Notes under the pieces: generated by a model | The model's input: only the letters and a program-made list of their open reading frames with translations | Databases searched by the model: none | Told to the model about the DNA's origin: nothing | Position numbers and translations under genes: made by a program | DNA from: Aphodosoma sp045600865 | Lineage (GTDB): Bacteria > Bacteroidota > Bacteroidia > Bacteroidales > Paludibacteraceae | Reading direction: 5' to 3' | NCBI GenBank assembly: GCA_045600865.1 | Contig: JAZRYS010000247.1 | Span: 1 to 5,297 of the forward strand | Length of the DNA stretch: 5,297 nt | Shown here: in pieces, positions 1 through 5,297 of the stretch | Layout: each line of letters opens with the position of its first letter | Position numbering within the stretch: position 1 is the first letter of the stretch

Positions 1-1
1 C

Positions 2-760
2 GAAACCCTCGGTGGCGTAATGACCAAACTCATCGATGCTAACAGCACCATCCCCTGCAAGAAGTCGCAGGTATTCTCCACCGCCGAGGACAACCAGCCC
101 GAAGTGACCATCCACGTCCTTCAGGGTGAGCGCACCCTCGCTGCTCAGAACAAGAGCATCGGCCGCTTCAACCTCGCCGGTATCGCCCCCGCCCGTCGCG
201 GTGTGCCCCAGATTGAGGTAACCTTCGACATCGACGCCAACGGTATCCTCTCCGTAAGCGCCAAGGACAAGGCCACTGGCAAGGAGCAGAGCATCCGCAT
301 CGAAGCCTCCAGCGGCCTCTCCCAGGAAGAGATCGACCGCATGAAGGCCGAGGCCGAAGCCAATGCCGAAGCCGACAAGAAGGAAGCCGAGCGCATCGCC
401 AAGATCAACCAGGCCGACTCCATGGTCTTCCAGACGGAGAACTTCCTGAAGGAGAATGGCGACAAGATTCCCGCCGACCAGAAGCCCGCCATCGAGGCAG
501 CCGTAGAGAAACTCCGCGCCGCCCACAAGGCTCAGGACATCGCCCAGATTGACGCCGCCATGAACGAGCTCAACACCGTCATGCAGGCCGCTTCCCAGCA
601 GATGTATCAGCAGGCAGGTGCCCAGCAGCCCGGCCCTGATGCCGGTGCCGGTTTCCAGGGCGGCGCAGGCTTCCAGGGTGGTCAGCCCGGCGGTCAGCAG
701 CCCGGTCAAGGCGCCAACGACAACAACGTCCAGGACGCCGACTTCGAGGAAGTGAAGTAA
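2..760 (+). CDS. dnaK: Chaperone protein DnaK (Hsp70), 3' part only
   Basis: ATP-dependent cytosolic chaperone that binds exposed hydrophobic segments with DnaJ and GrpE. The gene is open from base 2, so the visible 252 residues are roughly the last 40% of a protein normally about 640 long. The nucleotide-binding domain lies off the window. The fragment opens with ETLGGVMTKLID, the hallmark start of the substrate-binding beta domain. VFSTAEDNQPEVTIHVLQGE, GRFNLAGI, GVPQIEVTFDIDANGILSVS and KDKATGKEQ follow. The helical lid begins near local residue 103 (SSGLSQEEIDRM). From about residue 200 there is a Gln/Gly/Pro-rich tail with a small FQGG duplication, ending DADFEEVK, which resembles the EEVD-type DnaK C-terminus. 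Small oddities are PARRGV where PAPRGV is usual, and a Cys in the TIPCKKS loop. Codons are mostly C/G-ending, unlike everything downstream. The ATG at base 20 is internal, not the start. Identification is secure. Confidence 0.97.
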   Translation, partial: ETLGGVMTKLIDANSTIPCKKSQVFSTAEDNQPEVTIHVLQGERTLAAQNKSIGRFNLAGIAPARRGVPQIEVTFDIDANGILSVSAKDKATGKEQSIRIEASSGLSQEEIDRMKAEAEANAEADKKEAERIAKINQADSMVFQTENFLKENGDKIPADQKPAIEAAVEKLRAAHKAQDIAQIDAAMNELNTVMQAASQQMYQQAGAQQPGPDAGAGFQGGAGFQGGQPGGQQPGQGANDNNVQDADFEEVK

Positions 761-791
761 GTTTGATAAACAAACCATAAACAAAAATAGG

Positions 792-830
792 AAATCCGTG
801 TGACTCACGCAGTTACACGGATTTTTCTTT
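792..830 (+). terminator. Intrinsic terminator of dnaK
   Basis: A 13-bp stem with one G-U pair (AAATCCGTGTGAC at 792-804 against GTTACACGGATTT at 812-824) encloses a 7-base loop. It runs into a T-rich tract to 830. It starts about 30 bases after the dnaK stop and should isolate dnaK transcription from the acquired genes. Confidence 0.9.
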
Positions 831-849
831 GTGTTAAATTTTGTAATTC

Positions 850-882
850 TTGGCTTGTTTTTGGATTTTTATCGTAATTTTG
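850..882 (+). promoter_or_regulatory. Predicted promoter of the integration module
   Basis: TAATTTTG at 875-882 fits the Bacteroidales sigma-ABfr -7 element TAnnTTTG exactly. A TTG at 850-852 lies about 27 bases upstream centre to centre and could be the -33 element; another TTG at 855-857 is an alternative. Transcription would start near 886, leaving a leader of about 70 bases before the ATG at 958. The -7 box lies within GTAATTTTGC, which also fits a known recombination core (see findings). Confidence 0.6.
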
Positions 883-891
883 CACCAAATC

Positions 892-921
892 GTTGACGTG
901 ACATAAAAGTTGACGAAGTGA
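892..921 (+). repeat. Tandem GTTGACG repeats downstream of the promoter (possible operator or arm sites)
   Basis: GTTGACGTGA (892-901) and GTTGACGAAGTGA (909-921) share GTTGACG followed by GTGA, with two extra bases in the second copy. The copies start 17 bases apart, roughly one and a half helical turns. They lie in the untranslated leader just after the predicted transcription start, where the HTH protein encoded downstream or the recombinase could bind. Function is inferred from position only. Confidence 0.35.
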
Positions 922-957
922 AACAAAATACAAATCATATCTTTAGATTTAGTCTAT

Positions 958-1521
958 ATGGCAGAAGCAAAATATCAAATCCGACGAAAATGTCCTATAT
1001 GTGGCACCATTTTCCAGATAAGGACTATAGATGCTGTTTACTGTTCGCACAATTGCTCTGCAGTAGCACACAAGCGAAGGGTTGACAGAGAGGCAAAAGA
1101 GGCAATGTATGAACGCATAGCCAAAGACATCCCTGATATACGGGAGTATCTTACGGCAAAGGAAGTCGTAGCAATGTTTGAGGTTGAACGTGGCACACTC
1201 TATCGAGAGATTCACCAAGGAAAGATTCCATCAGTCAATCTTGGGCAAAGGCAGATTCGGCTCAAACGTTCAGATGTAGAGGCGCGTTACCAACTAAGAA
1301 AGAAAGTACGCAAGGCAGCAAAGAAACCTATACCTAAGAAATATAGTTTAGAGCCTGAGGACTGCTACACCATTGGAGAAATATCGCAGAAATACCGCAT
1401 TCATGATTCAAGTGTGTATGCTCATATCCGCAAGTTCTCCATCCCTACTCGACAGATTGGCAACTTCGTTTATGCTCCCAAATCAGAAATAGACAAACTA
1501 TACAAATCCATAAAGCTATGA
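958..1521 (+). CDS. Zinc-ribbon protein with two helix-turn-helix domains, partner of the recombinase
   Basis: 187-residue predicted DNA-binding protein. Residues 12-33 hold two cysteine pairs, CPIC (C12, C15) and CSHNC (C29, C33), which look like a small zinc ribbon. Residues about 65-111 (LTAKEVVAMFEVERGTLYRE onward) form an excisionase/MerR-type winged HTH of the HTH_17 kind. A basic linker (KKVRKAAKKPIPKK) leads to a second similar HTH at about 136-182 (YTIGEISQKYRIHDSSVYAH onward). The stop codon overlaps the recombinase start as ATGA, so the two are probably translationally coupled. The ATG at 958 is the first in the frame and follows a purine-rich, AT-rich leader. The family role (established for excisionase-like HTH proteins in general) and the coupling suggest a recombination directionality factor or a regulator of the module. 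Which of these it is cannot be decided from the sequence. Confidence 0.8.
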   Translation: MAEAKYQIRRKCPICGTIFQIRTIDAVYCSHNCSAVAHKRRVDREAKEAMYERIAKDIPDIREYLTAKEVVAMFEVERGTLYREIHQGKIPSVNLGQRQIRLKRSDVEARYQLRKKVRKAAKKPIPKKYSLEPEDCYTIGEISQKYRIHDSSVYAHIRKFSIPTRQIGNFVYAPKSEIDKLYKSIKL

Positions 1522-2777
1522 AGACTCCGATGAAACGCACAGTATTCAAAGTAATACTTCGCAAATCCGAATACAAAGAGCAGTGGTCACTAATCATTGA
1601 GAGCTTTCCTGTTTTTGTTCCAGGACGAGAGAAACCAATGAGAAAGCATGAACCACTGGGACGTTTTGTTACTACTCCAATCTGGGACAAGAACAGTTCG
1701 GGGCGTACGCTTGCTGATGGTAAGGCTTACTATAGACCCAAACGTGACGTCAATGGCATCATCCAATGTAGATCCACCATTGACCAAGAGGCATGTATTT
1801 TTGCAGATAAGGTTCGTGACATCCGTCAGCATGAATACGATAACCAATCGCTATACACGGAAACTGAAGCAGAACAGGCGGCACAAAATGAAAGGTCAAA
1901 ATGTGACTTTATCAAGTACTTTGAAGACTTGAGGGATAAGCGTCATCAAAACAGCTCAAAATCTATCCGAGTAAATTGGGATCGCGAGGCTAAACTCATG
2001 AAGATGTTTACCGAGTGTAAGCCAATGATCTTTTCAACTATTGACATGAACCTGTTGGAAGATTACAAGAATTTCCTAATCAATGCTCCTCAAGGAGGTT
2101 CAAAGAAAGGAACAATTACGCGCAACACCGCTTCTACATATTTCTCTATATTCAAAGCCGGACTGCATCAAGCGTTCATTGATGGGTACCTTACTGTTGA
2201 TATTGCGGCTAAGGCAAAGAACATCGCCTATTCAGACAAGCAACGCGAGTACTTAACTATCGACGAACTCAACACTCTGGCAGCGACTCCATGCGACAGA
2301 CCTATAATGAAAAGAGCTTCACTTTTCTCTGCATTAACTGGTATGCGCCATAGTGATATACAGAAGTTGAAATGGAAAGAGATAATCAAGGATGGCGAGC
2401 ACTACCGCATCTTGTTCACTCAGCAAAAGACAAAAGGAGTGCAATATATGCCAATATCAGATCAAGCATATCAGCTTTGTGGAGAAAGAGGAGAGCCTGA
2501 CCGTTTGGTGTTTGAAGGACTGCAAGACCCATCATGGATTAACAAACCATTGGAACGATGGATAAAAGCTGCAGGCATAACTAAACATATTACTTTCCAT
2601 TGTTTCCGTCACACTTATGCAACGTTGCAACTAACAAACGGAACGGACATCTACACCGTAAGCAAGATGCTTGGACATACAAAGGTTACTACGACCCAGA
2701 TCTACGCAAAGATTGTTGACGAAAAGAAAGAGCAAGCAGCAGACACCATCGTAATTGCTACTGATTTTACAACATAG
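1518..2777 (+). CDS. int: Tyrosine recombinase/integrase
   Basis: Site-specific recombinase of 419 residues, the usual length for Bacteroidales element integrases. The N-terminal third is an arm-binding-like region. Residues about 128-225 form the SAM-like core-binding domain (FIKYFEDLRDK to AFIDGYLTVD), and the catalytic domain starts near 243 (REYLTIDELNTL). All catalytic positions are visible: R277 (LTGMRHSDI), K304 (QQKTKG), H361 and R364 (HCFRHTYATL), H387 (MLGHTKV) and nucleophile Y396 (TTTQIYAKI). The enzyme should therefore be active, cutting and rejoining DNA through a 3'-phosphotyrosine bond to integrate or excise the element. It overlaps the preceding gene by 4 bases and is closed by a terminator at 2811-2844. 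Its position just inside one end of the element is typical. The att sequence it uses cannot be read from the protein. Confidence 0.95.
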   Translation: MKTPMKRTVFKVILRKSEYKEQWSLIIESFPVFVPGREKPMRKHEPLGRFVTTPIWDKNSSGRTLADGKAYYRPKRDVNGIIQCRSTIDQEACIFADKVRDIRQHEYDNQSLYTETEAEQAAQNERSKCDFIKYFEDLRDKRHQNSSKSIRVNWDREAKLMKMFTECKPMIFSTIDMNLLEDYKNFLINAPQGGSKKGTITRNTASTYFSIFKAGLHQAFIDGYLTVDIAAKAKNIAYSDKQREYLTIDELNTLAATPCDRPIMKRASLFSALTGMRHSDIQKLKWKEIIKDGEHYRILFTQQKTKGVQYMPISDQAYQLCGERGEPDRLVFEGLQDPSWINKPLERWIKAAGITKHITFHCFRHTYATLQLTNGTDIYTVSKMLGHTKVTTTQIYAKIVDEKKEQAADTIVIATDFTT

Positions 2778-2810
2778 CCAAAGTCATCACGCAGGACTTA
2801 CACTAACAGC

Positions 2811-2844
2811 GCCATCTACGAGTAAATCGTGGGTGGCTTTTTTT
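2811..2844 (+). terminator. Intrinsic terminator of the integration operon
   Basis: GCCATCTACGA (2811-2821) pairs with TCGTGGGTGGC (2827-2837): 11 bp including two G-U pairs and a GTAAA loop. Seven T residues (2838-2844) follow. It lies 33 bases after the recombinase stop and separates this operon from the next. Confidence 0.9.
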
Positions 2845-2945
2845 ATTTGTTTATGCTGTAAAACAACGAGTTTTGCTTACCAAAATAAGAAAAACTATAC
2901 TTTTTTGAACTTTTTTTATTGCGACTAAATGGGAGAATTATCGCA

Positions 2946-2977
2946 TTGAGTCGTCGATAAAAAACATTGTAATTTTG
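2946..2977 (+). promoter_or_regulatory. Predicted promoter of the second operon
   Basis: TAATTTTG at 2970-2977 matches TAnnTTTG exactly, and a TTG at 2946-2948 sits about 26 bases upstream centre to centre, the expected -33 spacing. Transcription would start near 2981, giving a leader of about 50 bases. The -7 box is again part of GTAATTTTGC, as at the first promoter. The rest of the gap from 2845 is AT-rich with runs of T (around 2899-2919); I see nothing else coding in it. Confidence 0.65.
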
Positions 2978-2983
2978 CCGTCG

Positions 2984-2997
2984 CATTCCCGGGAATG
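2984..2997 (+). repeat. Perfect 14-bp palindrome, candidate operator
   Basis: CATTCCCGGGAATG reads the same on both strands. It begins about 3 bases after the predicted transcription start of the second operon, where a bound dimer would block transcription. The GC-rich centre stands out in an AT-rich gap. TCGCATT overlaps its left edge (2981-2987) and also occurs at 2941-2947, just upstream of the -33 element, 40 bases away. Confidence 0.5.
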
Positions 2998-3030
2998 TTT
3001 CTTCATGCATATCGCTGAAGACAACATTTT

Positions 3031-3396
3031 ATGCAAAATTATAATATGAATAGTAAACCTTCATTTGAGGACATGCCAATGATGATATTGGCCCTCCAGC
3101 AAAAGATTGACTCTCTTGAGACAAAGATAGACAGTCTTTCTAAACCATCTCACGAAGAATCAGTATGGTTCGACGTGAAAGGTCTTCATGACTATTTGCC
3201 AAGCCATCCTTCTATTCAGACCATCTATGGTTGGTGCAGCGCAGGCGTTATACCTTATCATAAACAAGGTGATAAGGGTAAACAGAATCTCTTCCTGAAA
3301 TCAGAGATTGATGAATGGATCCTGACAAGAGGTCGTAAGGCTGACTATATGTTAGAGGAAGAGGCTATGGCTTATGTTAACAGTAAAAGAGGATAG
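3031..3396 (+). CDS. Coiled-coil helix-turn-helix (HTH_17/excisionase-like) protein
   Basis: Predicted 121-residue DNA-binding protein. Residues 20-36 (LALQQKIDSLETKIDSL) form a short heptad-patterned helix, likely for dimerization. Residues about 45-98 form a MerR/excisionase-type HTH: VWFDVKGLHDYLP, then IQTIYGWCSAGVIPYHKQG and the closing FLKSEIDEWIL. The C-terminus EEEAMAYVNSKRG resembles small HTH proteins common in Bacteroidales mobile elements. It is the first gene of the second operon and overlaps or abuts the next gene. An alternative start is the ATG at 3046 (MNSKPSFEDM); neither has a clear ribosome binding site. Likely roles are excision control or self-regulation at the palindrome upstream of its own gene. 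The first is family-based, the second positional inference. Confidence 0.8.
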   Translation: MQNYNMNSKPSFEDMPMMILALQQKIDSLETKIDSLSKPSHEESVWFDVKGLHDYLPSHPSIQTIYGWCSAGVIPYHKQGDKGKQNLFLKSEIDEWILTRGRKADYMLEEEAMAYVNSKRG

Positions 3397-3409
3397 ACAA
3401 GATTCGACT

Positions 3410-4180
3410 ATGGCAGTAGAGAAAGACAAGAAAAAGATGAAGAGCATCATCTTGTATCTGGACAACATGGCTGCAATCAACTGCTTGAGCGATGCCAGTG
3501 CAGGTCGGATATTCAAATCAATTCTGGAATATGCCAATACTGGCATATTACCAGAATTTGAAGAAGAAGGCATCAAGGCGCTCTTCATGATGTTTGCTGC
3601 ACAGATAGATCGCGATACGGAAGCATACATCACAAAATGTGAGAAGAATGCAGAGAATGCTCGCAAGCGCTACGAGGCAAGAAAGACTACGGCTGCATGC
3701 GATGGCAAACCACCGCAAGCAAATGGTTGCCTAAGTAAGAGTAATACAAATAGTAAGAATAACAGCAATAGTAGTGATAATCGTTCTAACGAACAAATTA
3801 TCAAGGGGGACTCTGCCCCAATAGTTGTTGTAGAAGTTGAGACAGATTATCCCTTTGAAAAGGTATGGGCATTATATGACAAACCTGTTGGTGATCAAGT
3901 AAAACTTCGTTCCATGTGGAATGCTCTTACGGAAGAAGATCGCAAGCAATGCTACGCATACATTGGCAATTATGTACAGATAAGAACACAACAGTACAGA
4001 AAGAACTTTGAGAATTTTATCACATTAAGAACTTGGATCAACGAACCACTAAAACTGGAATCAAATGGAACACATCTCGAAAACATTACAGTTCATGAAG
4101 ACAAACGGAACACTGTCAATGCAGCAATCGGCGCCATGCAAAGACTCCTTGCCGAAAATCAGCCCGTCCGTGAGGAATAA
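3410..4180 (+). CDS. DUF6291-like protein with replication-type C-terminal region
   Basis: 256 residues from the ATG at 3410 (MAVEKDKK). An upstream in-frame ATG at 3374 has a GGAAGAGG stretch nearby and would overlap the preceding gene by 23 bases, so the start is uncertain. Residues about 10-92 (MKSIILYLDNMAAINCLSDA, GRIFKSILEYANTG, FMMFAAQIDRDTEAY) match the DUF6291 pattern as I remember it. A hydrophilic Asn/Ser-rich linker follows at about 106-128, coded by AAT/AGT/AAC-rich DNA. Residues about 146-214 (YPFEKVWALYDKPVGDQVKL, WNALTEEDR, YRKNFENFITLRTWINEP) resemble a C-terminal module found in Bacteroidetes phage and element replication proteins. This two-part build recalls phage replication initiators, but no catalytic motif is visible and the function is inferred. 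A long hairpin lies within the first domain (3520-3558). Confidence 0.75.
   Translation: MAVEKDKKKMKSIILYLDNMAAINCLSDASAGRIFKSILEYANTGILPEFEEEGIKALFMMFAAQIDRDTEAYITKCEKNAENARKRYEARKTTAACDGKPPQANGCLSKSNTNSKNNSNSSDNRSNEQIIKGDSAPIVVVEVETDYPFEKVWALYDKPVGDQVKLRSMWNALTEEDRKQCYAYIGNYVQIRTQQYRKNFENFITLRTWINEPLKLESNGTHLENITVHEDKRNTVNAAIGAMQRLLAENQPVREE
3520..3558 (+). repeat. 17-bp hairpin inside the DUF6291-like gene
   Basis: AATTCTGGAATATGCCA (3520-3536) pairs fully with 3541-3558 apart from a single bulged A at 3550, around an ATAC loop. It lies within coding sequence for ILEYANTGILPEF. There is no T tract after it, so it is not an intrinsic terminator. It could be an mRNA structure, a protein-binding inverted repeat or a single-strand replication signal; position alone does not decide. 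Confidence 0.7.
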
Positions 4181-4748
4181 GATACAGATACTTCAATCTA
4201 CGGATGCTACAATAGATGAATTTCTGTTGTCTCACAATCCAAGTGGTCAGATGGAGCTGTGCCACTCCCCTGACCTTTGTTACTTCGGTGATTCGCCAAC
4301 GCTTTCATTGCTCAAATTAGCGTATGGAAACAGAGCTGCAGAGCTATGGTTGGTTCCTCAACTCACTAGTGTAAGCAACTATTGCGGACTGAAAGAAAAG
4401 GTGTCAGAAGAACAACTGTTAGAACTGTCCAAACTTATTGCGACATACTACCATTGGCTGAAAACCGATGAACTGATGCTCTTCTTCGCTCGTTTCAAGG
4501 CTACACAATATGAACGTTTCTATAGCTACTTTGATCCTCAGGTTATTCTTTCAAGTCTGAAACAGTTTCTGGTAGAACGTAGTAGAGCATATGACAGGCG
4601 AGACCAGGAAATCAGGATGCGCGAGATGGAAGAAGCCCGTAAGAACGCAATCACCTATGACGAGTATCTTAAGATGAAGGAAGAAAGAACACTTCCAGAA
4701 TACAATGCGTCAACTGAAAACTATCAAAATTATGAGGCCCTAAAATAG
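4170..4748 (+). CDS. DUF6633-like conserved element protein
   Basis: I do not know a function for this gene. From the GTG at 4170 it encodes 192 residues beginning (M)RNKIQILQSTDATIDEF and overlaps the preceding stop by 11 bases. In-frame ATGs at 4065, 4095 and 4119 would add residues that read out of frame through the DUF6291-like gene and look unconserved; an ATG at 4251 is a shorter option. The core LCYFGDSPTLSLLKLAYGNR, YYHWLKTDELMLFFARFK and FYSYFDPQVILSSLKQFL recalls a Bacteroidales phage and mobile-element family that I believe is DUF6633. The C-terminal part (about residues 130-165) is highly charged and helical. No membrane segment or catalytic motif is seen. The overlapping start suggests coupled expression with the DUF6291-like protein. 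Confidence 0.7.
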   Translation: MRNKIQILQSTDATIDEFLLSHNPSGQMELCHSPDLCYFGDSPTLSLLKLAYGNRAAELWLVPQLTSVSNYCGLKEKVSEEQLLELSKLIATYYHWLKTDELMLFFARFKATQYERFYSYFDPQVILSSLKQFLVERSRAYDRRDQEIRMREMEEARKNAITYDEYLKMKEERTLPEYNASTENYQNYEALK

Positions 4749-4764
4749 GGCGCCATCAGACACA

Positions 4765-4799
4765 TAGCAAGTATTGTGACCTTTACTTGGTTACCTTGC
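4765..4799 (+). repeat. Inverted repeats at the start of the pre-mob gap
   Basis: CAAGTA (4768-4773) is inverted as TACTTG (4784-4789), and GCAAG (4767-4771) as CTTGC (4795-4799), so two pairings compete. GCAAGTATTG (4767-4776) is also inverted with one mismatch as CAATACTCGC (4915-4924), bracketing the candidate oriT. Some of this may be chance; the density is the notable point. Confidence 0.35.
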
Positions 4800-4838
4800 A
4801 AAGCCTTCTGAAAACCTCCCGAAGGGCATAGTCAAAGT

Positions 4839-4924
4839 GTAGTCAGCTAAACAAGAAGTGTCATTGTCCGACACACCAGGGGTTCCCCCTGTGTTTCGAC
4901 CTGCTGACTTCTTGCAATACTCGC
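4839..4924 (+). other. Candidate origin of transfer (oriT)
   Basis: The 234-base gap 4749-4982 has no gene. Its middle contains nested inverted repeats directly upstream of a MobC-like gene, the usual place for oriT. AGTCAGC (4841-4847) pairs with GCTGACT (4903-4909). CAAGAAGT (4852-4859) pairs with ACTTCTTG (4907-4914). These two pairings share bases and exclude each other. Inside are GTGTC/GACAC (4858-4862 and 4870-4874) and a GC-rich hairpin, ACACCAGGGG (4873-4882, one bulged C) with CCCCTGTGT (4886-4894). No T tract follows the hairpin, which argues against a simple terminator. A nick site cannot be assigned, because the relaxase is off the window and I recognise no known nic sequence. 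Confidence 0.45.
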
Positions 4925-4982
4925 AGGCTCGCATTGTCATTCATTCTCTCTTATAAACTTAATTTCAATGATTTATACAACT

Positions 4983-5297
4983 ATGGATTCAAATGTAAAA
5001 CCAGAAGCAAAGGTTGCTAAGAAAAAGAAGAAAGTACGCAACCCACGTATCACGGTGTGCTACTCACCTGAGGATTACGCTACGATTCTTGAAGAGTCTG
5101 CTAAGGCAGGAATCAAGAAGAGCCAGTATGTTCATGACAAGTCGCTTGAAATAACACTCTATCAGCTTATGAACGACGAACAAACTAAGGCTCTTATCTC
5201 TCTTGGGGATGTCCGCAGCGAACTTGTTCATATCCACAATGCACTCGGAGGAAAGACTCAGGAGGAGCTGCTTAGCTACTTCCACGACGCTGAGTTC
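4983..5297 (+). CDS. mobC: MobC-like relaxosome protein, N-terminal part
   Basis: First 105 residues of a protein that continues beyond the window; no stop codon is seen. After a Lys-rich N-terminus (AKKKKKVRNPR, about residues 12-22) comes a ribbon-helix-helix-like fold: beta strand RITVCYSP, helix EDYATILEESAKAG, then IKKSQYVHDKSLE to about 56. This layout is typical of MobC-type mobilization accessory proteins, which bind oriT and help the relaxase open the DNA. A helical region follows (MNDEQTKALISLGDVRSELV). An in-frame ATG at 4968 would add MIYTT; neither start has a clear ribosome binding site. The gene follows the candidate oriT, and a MobA-type relaxase would be expected next. A chromosomal-type RHH regulator is less likely given the context. 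The gene symbol is by family resemblance. Confidence 0.72.
   Translation, partial: MDSNVKPEAKVAKKKKKVRNPRITVCYSPEDYATILEESAKAGIKKSQYVHDKSLEITLYQLMNDEQTKALISLGDVRSELVHIHNALGGKTQEELLSYFHDAEF

Larger units (their letters stand above)
831..5297 (+). mobile_element. Left part of a Bacteroidales integrative mobilizable element (incomplete)
   Basis: All genes after the dnaK terminator lie on one strand and are visibly more AT-rich than dnaK. They form a recognisable set: DNA-binding protein plus tyrosine recombinase, HTH protein, DUF6291-like and DUF6633-like proteins, an inverted-repeat-rich gap and a MobC-like protein. Recombinase at one end and mobilization genes further in is the usual layout of Bacteroidales mobilizable transposons such as the NBU elements. 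The exact left end is unknown but should lie between about 831 and 957. The right end is off the window. No conjugation (tra) genes are visible, so self-transfer cannot be judged. Confidence 0.75.

Noticed and set aside
145..528. Long open frame on the minus strand inside dnaK
   Set aside because: It is antisense to a clearly identified conserved gene. Open minus-strand frames are common opposite GC-rich genes with strong codon bias, and its product has no recognisable pattern.
831..957. tRNA gene as the integration target
   Set aside because: No cloverleaf-like arms or TTC-loop pattern was seen here or elsewhere in the window.
1648..1932. Second plus-strand open frame within the recombinase gene
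   Set aside because: It lies entirely inside the recombinase, which has an unbroken frame with all catalytic residues, and is a frame shadow.
3352..3666. Minus-strand open frame across the DUF6291-like gene start
   Set aside because: It overlaps two better-supported plus-strand genes, and its translation has no domain pattern.
3734..3790. AAT/AGT-rich stretch as a phase-variable repeat or CRISPR-like array
   Set aside because: The units are not regular repeats and are explained by an Asn/Ser-rich protein linker. There are no spaced identical repeats, and I saw no CRISPR array in the window.
3784..3830. GGGG/CCCC short hairpin in the DUF6291-like gene (near 3806-3820)
   Set aside because: Only about four base pairs in coding sequence with no further support; expected by chance.
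4934..4967. Promoter for the MobC-like gene (TTG at 4934-4936 with TAATTTCA at 4960-4967)
   Set aside because: The -7 box has mismatches at key positions and would put the transcription start almost at the start codon. It is too weak to list.

Overview
The window looks like a Bacteroidales (Bacteroidota) chromosome. The evidence is a DnaK C-terminus typical of that group, TAnnTTTG-type -7 promoter elements, weak Shine-Dalgarno signals, and a gene set characteristic of Bacteroidales integrative mobilizable elements. The genus cannot be fixed. The first 760 bases are GC-rich, with mostly C/G-ending codons. Everything after about 830 is clearly more AT-rich with mixed codon use, so the window crosses from core chromosome into acquired DNA.

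Layout: (1) 2-760, the 3' part of dnaK, followed by a strong intrinsic terminator (792-830). (2) 831-2844, an integration module. It has a promoter (850-882) with two tandem GTTGACG repeats just downstream, then a gene for a zinc-ribbon protein with two helix-turn-helix domains. A tyrosine recombinase with a complete catalytic set follows with a 4-base overlap, and a second intrinsic terminator closes the module. (3) 2845-4748, a second operon. Its promoter has a perfect 14-bp palindrome just downstream of the predicted transcription start. It encodes a coiled-coil/HTH protein, a DUF6291-like protein with a phage-replication-type C-terminal region, and a DUF6633-like protein. A 17-bp hairpin lies inside the second gene. 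(4) 4749-4967, a non-coding stretch full of nested inverted repeats, the best candidate for an origin of transfer. (5) 4983-5297, the start of a MobC-like ribbon-helix-helix gene that runs off the window. A relaxase gene is expected next but is not visible.

How it fits together (inference): the element inserted just after the dnaK terminator without damaging dnaK. The recombinase and its co-expressed DNA-binding partner would handle integration and excision. The middle operon may provide element regulation and replication-related functions. MobC with an off-window relaxase would act at the candidate oriT to move the excised circle with help from a co-resident conjugative element. The attachment sites cannot be defined from one end. 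Two copies of GTAATTTTGC, which fits both the Bacteroides -7 promoter element and the CTnDOT-type core, flank the integration module and are worth checking.
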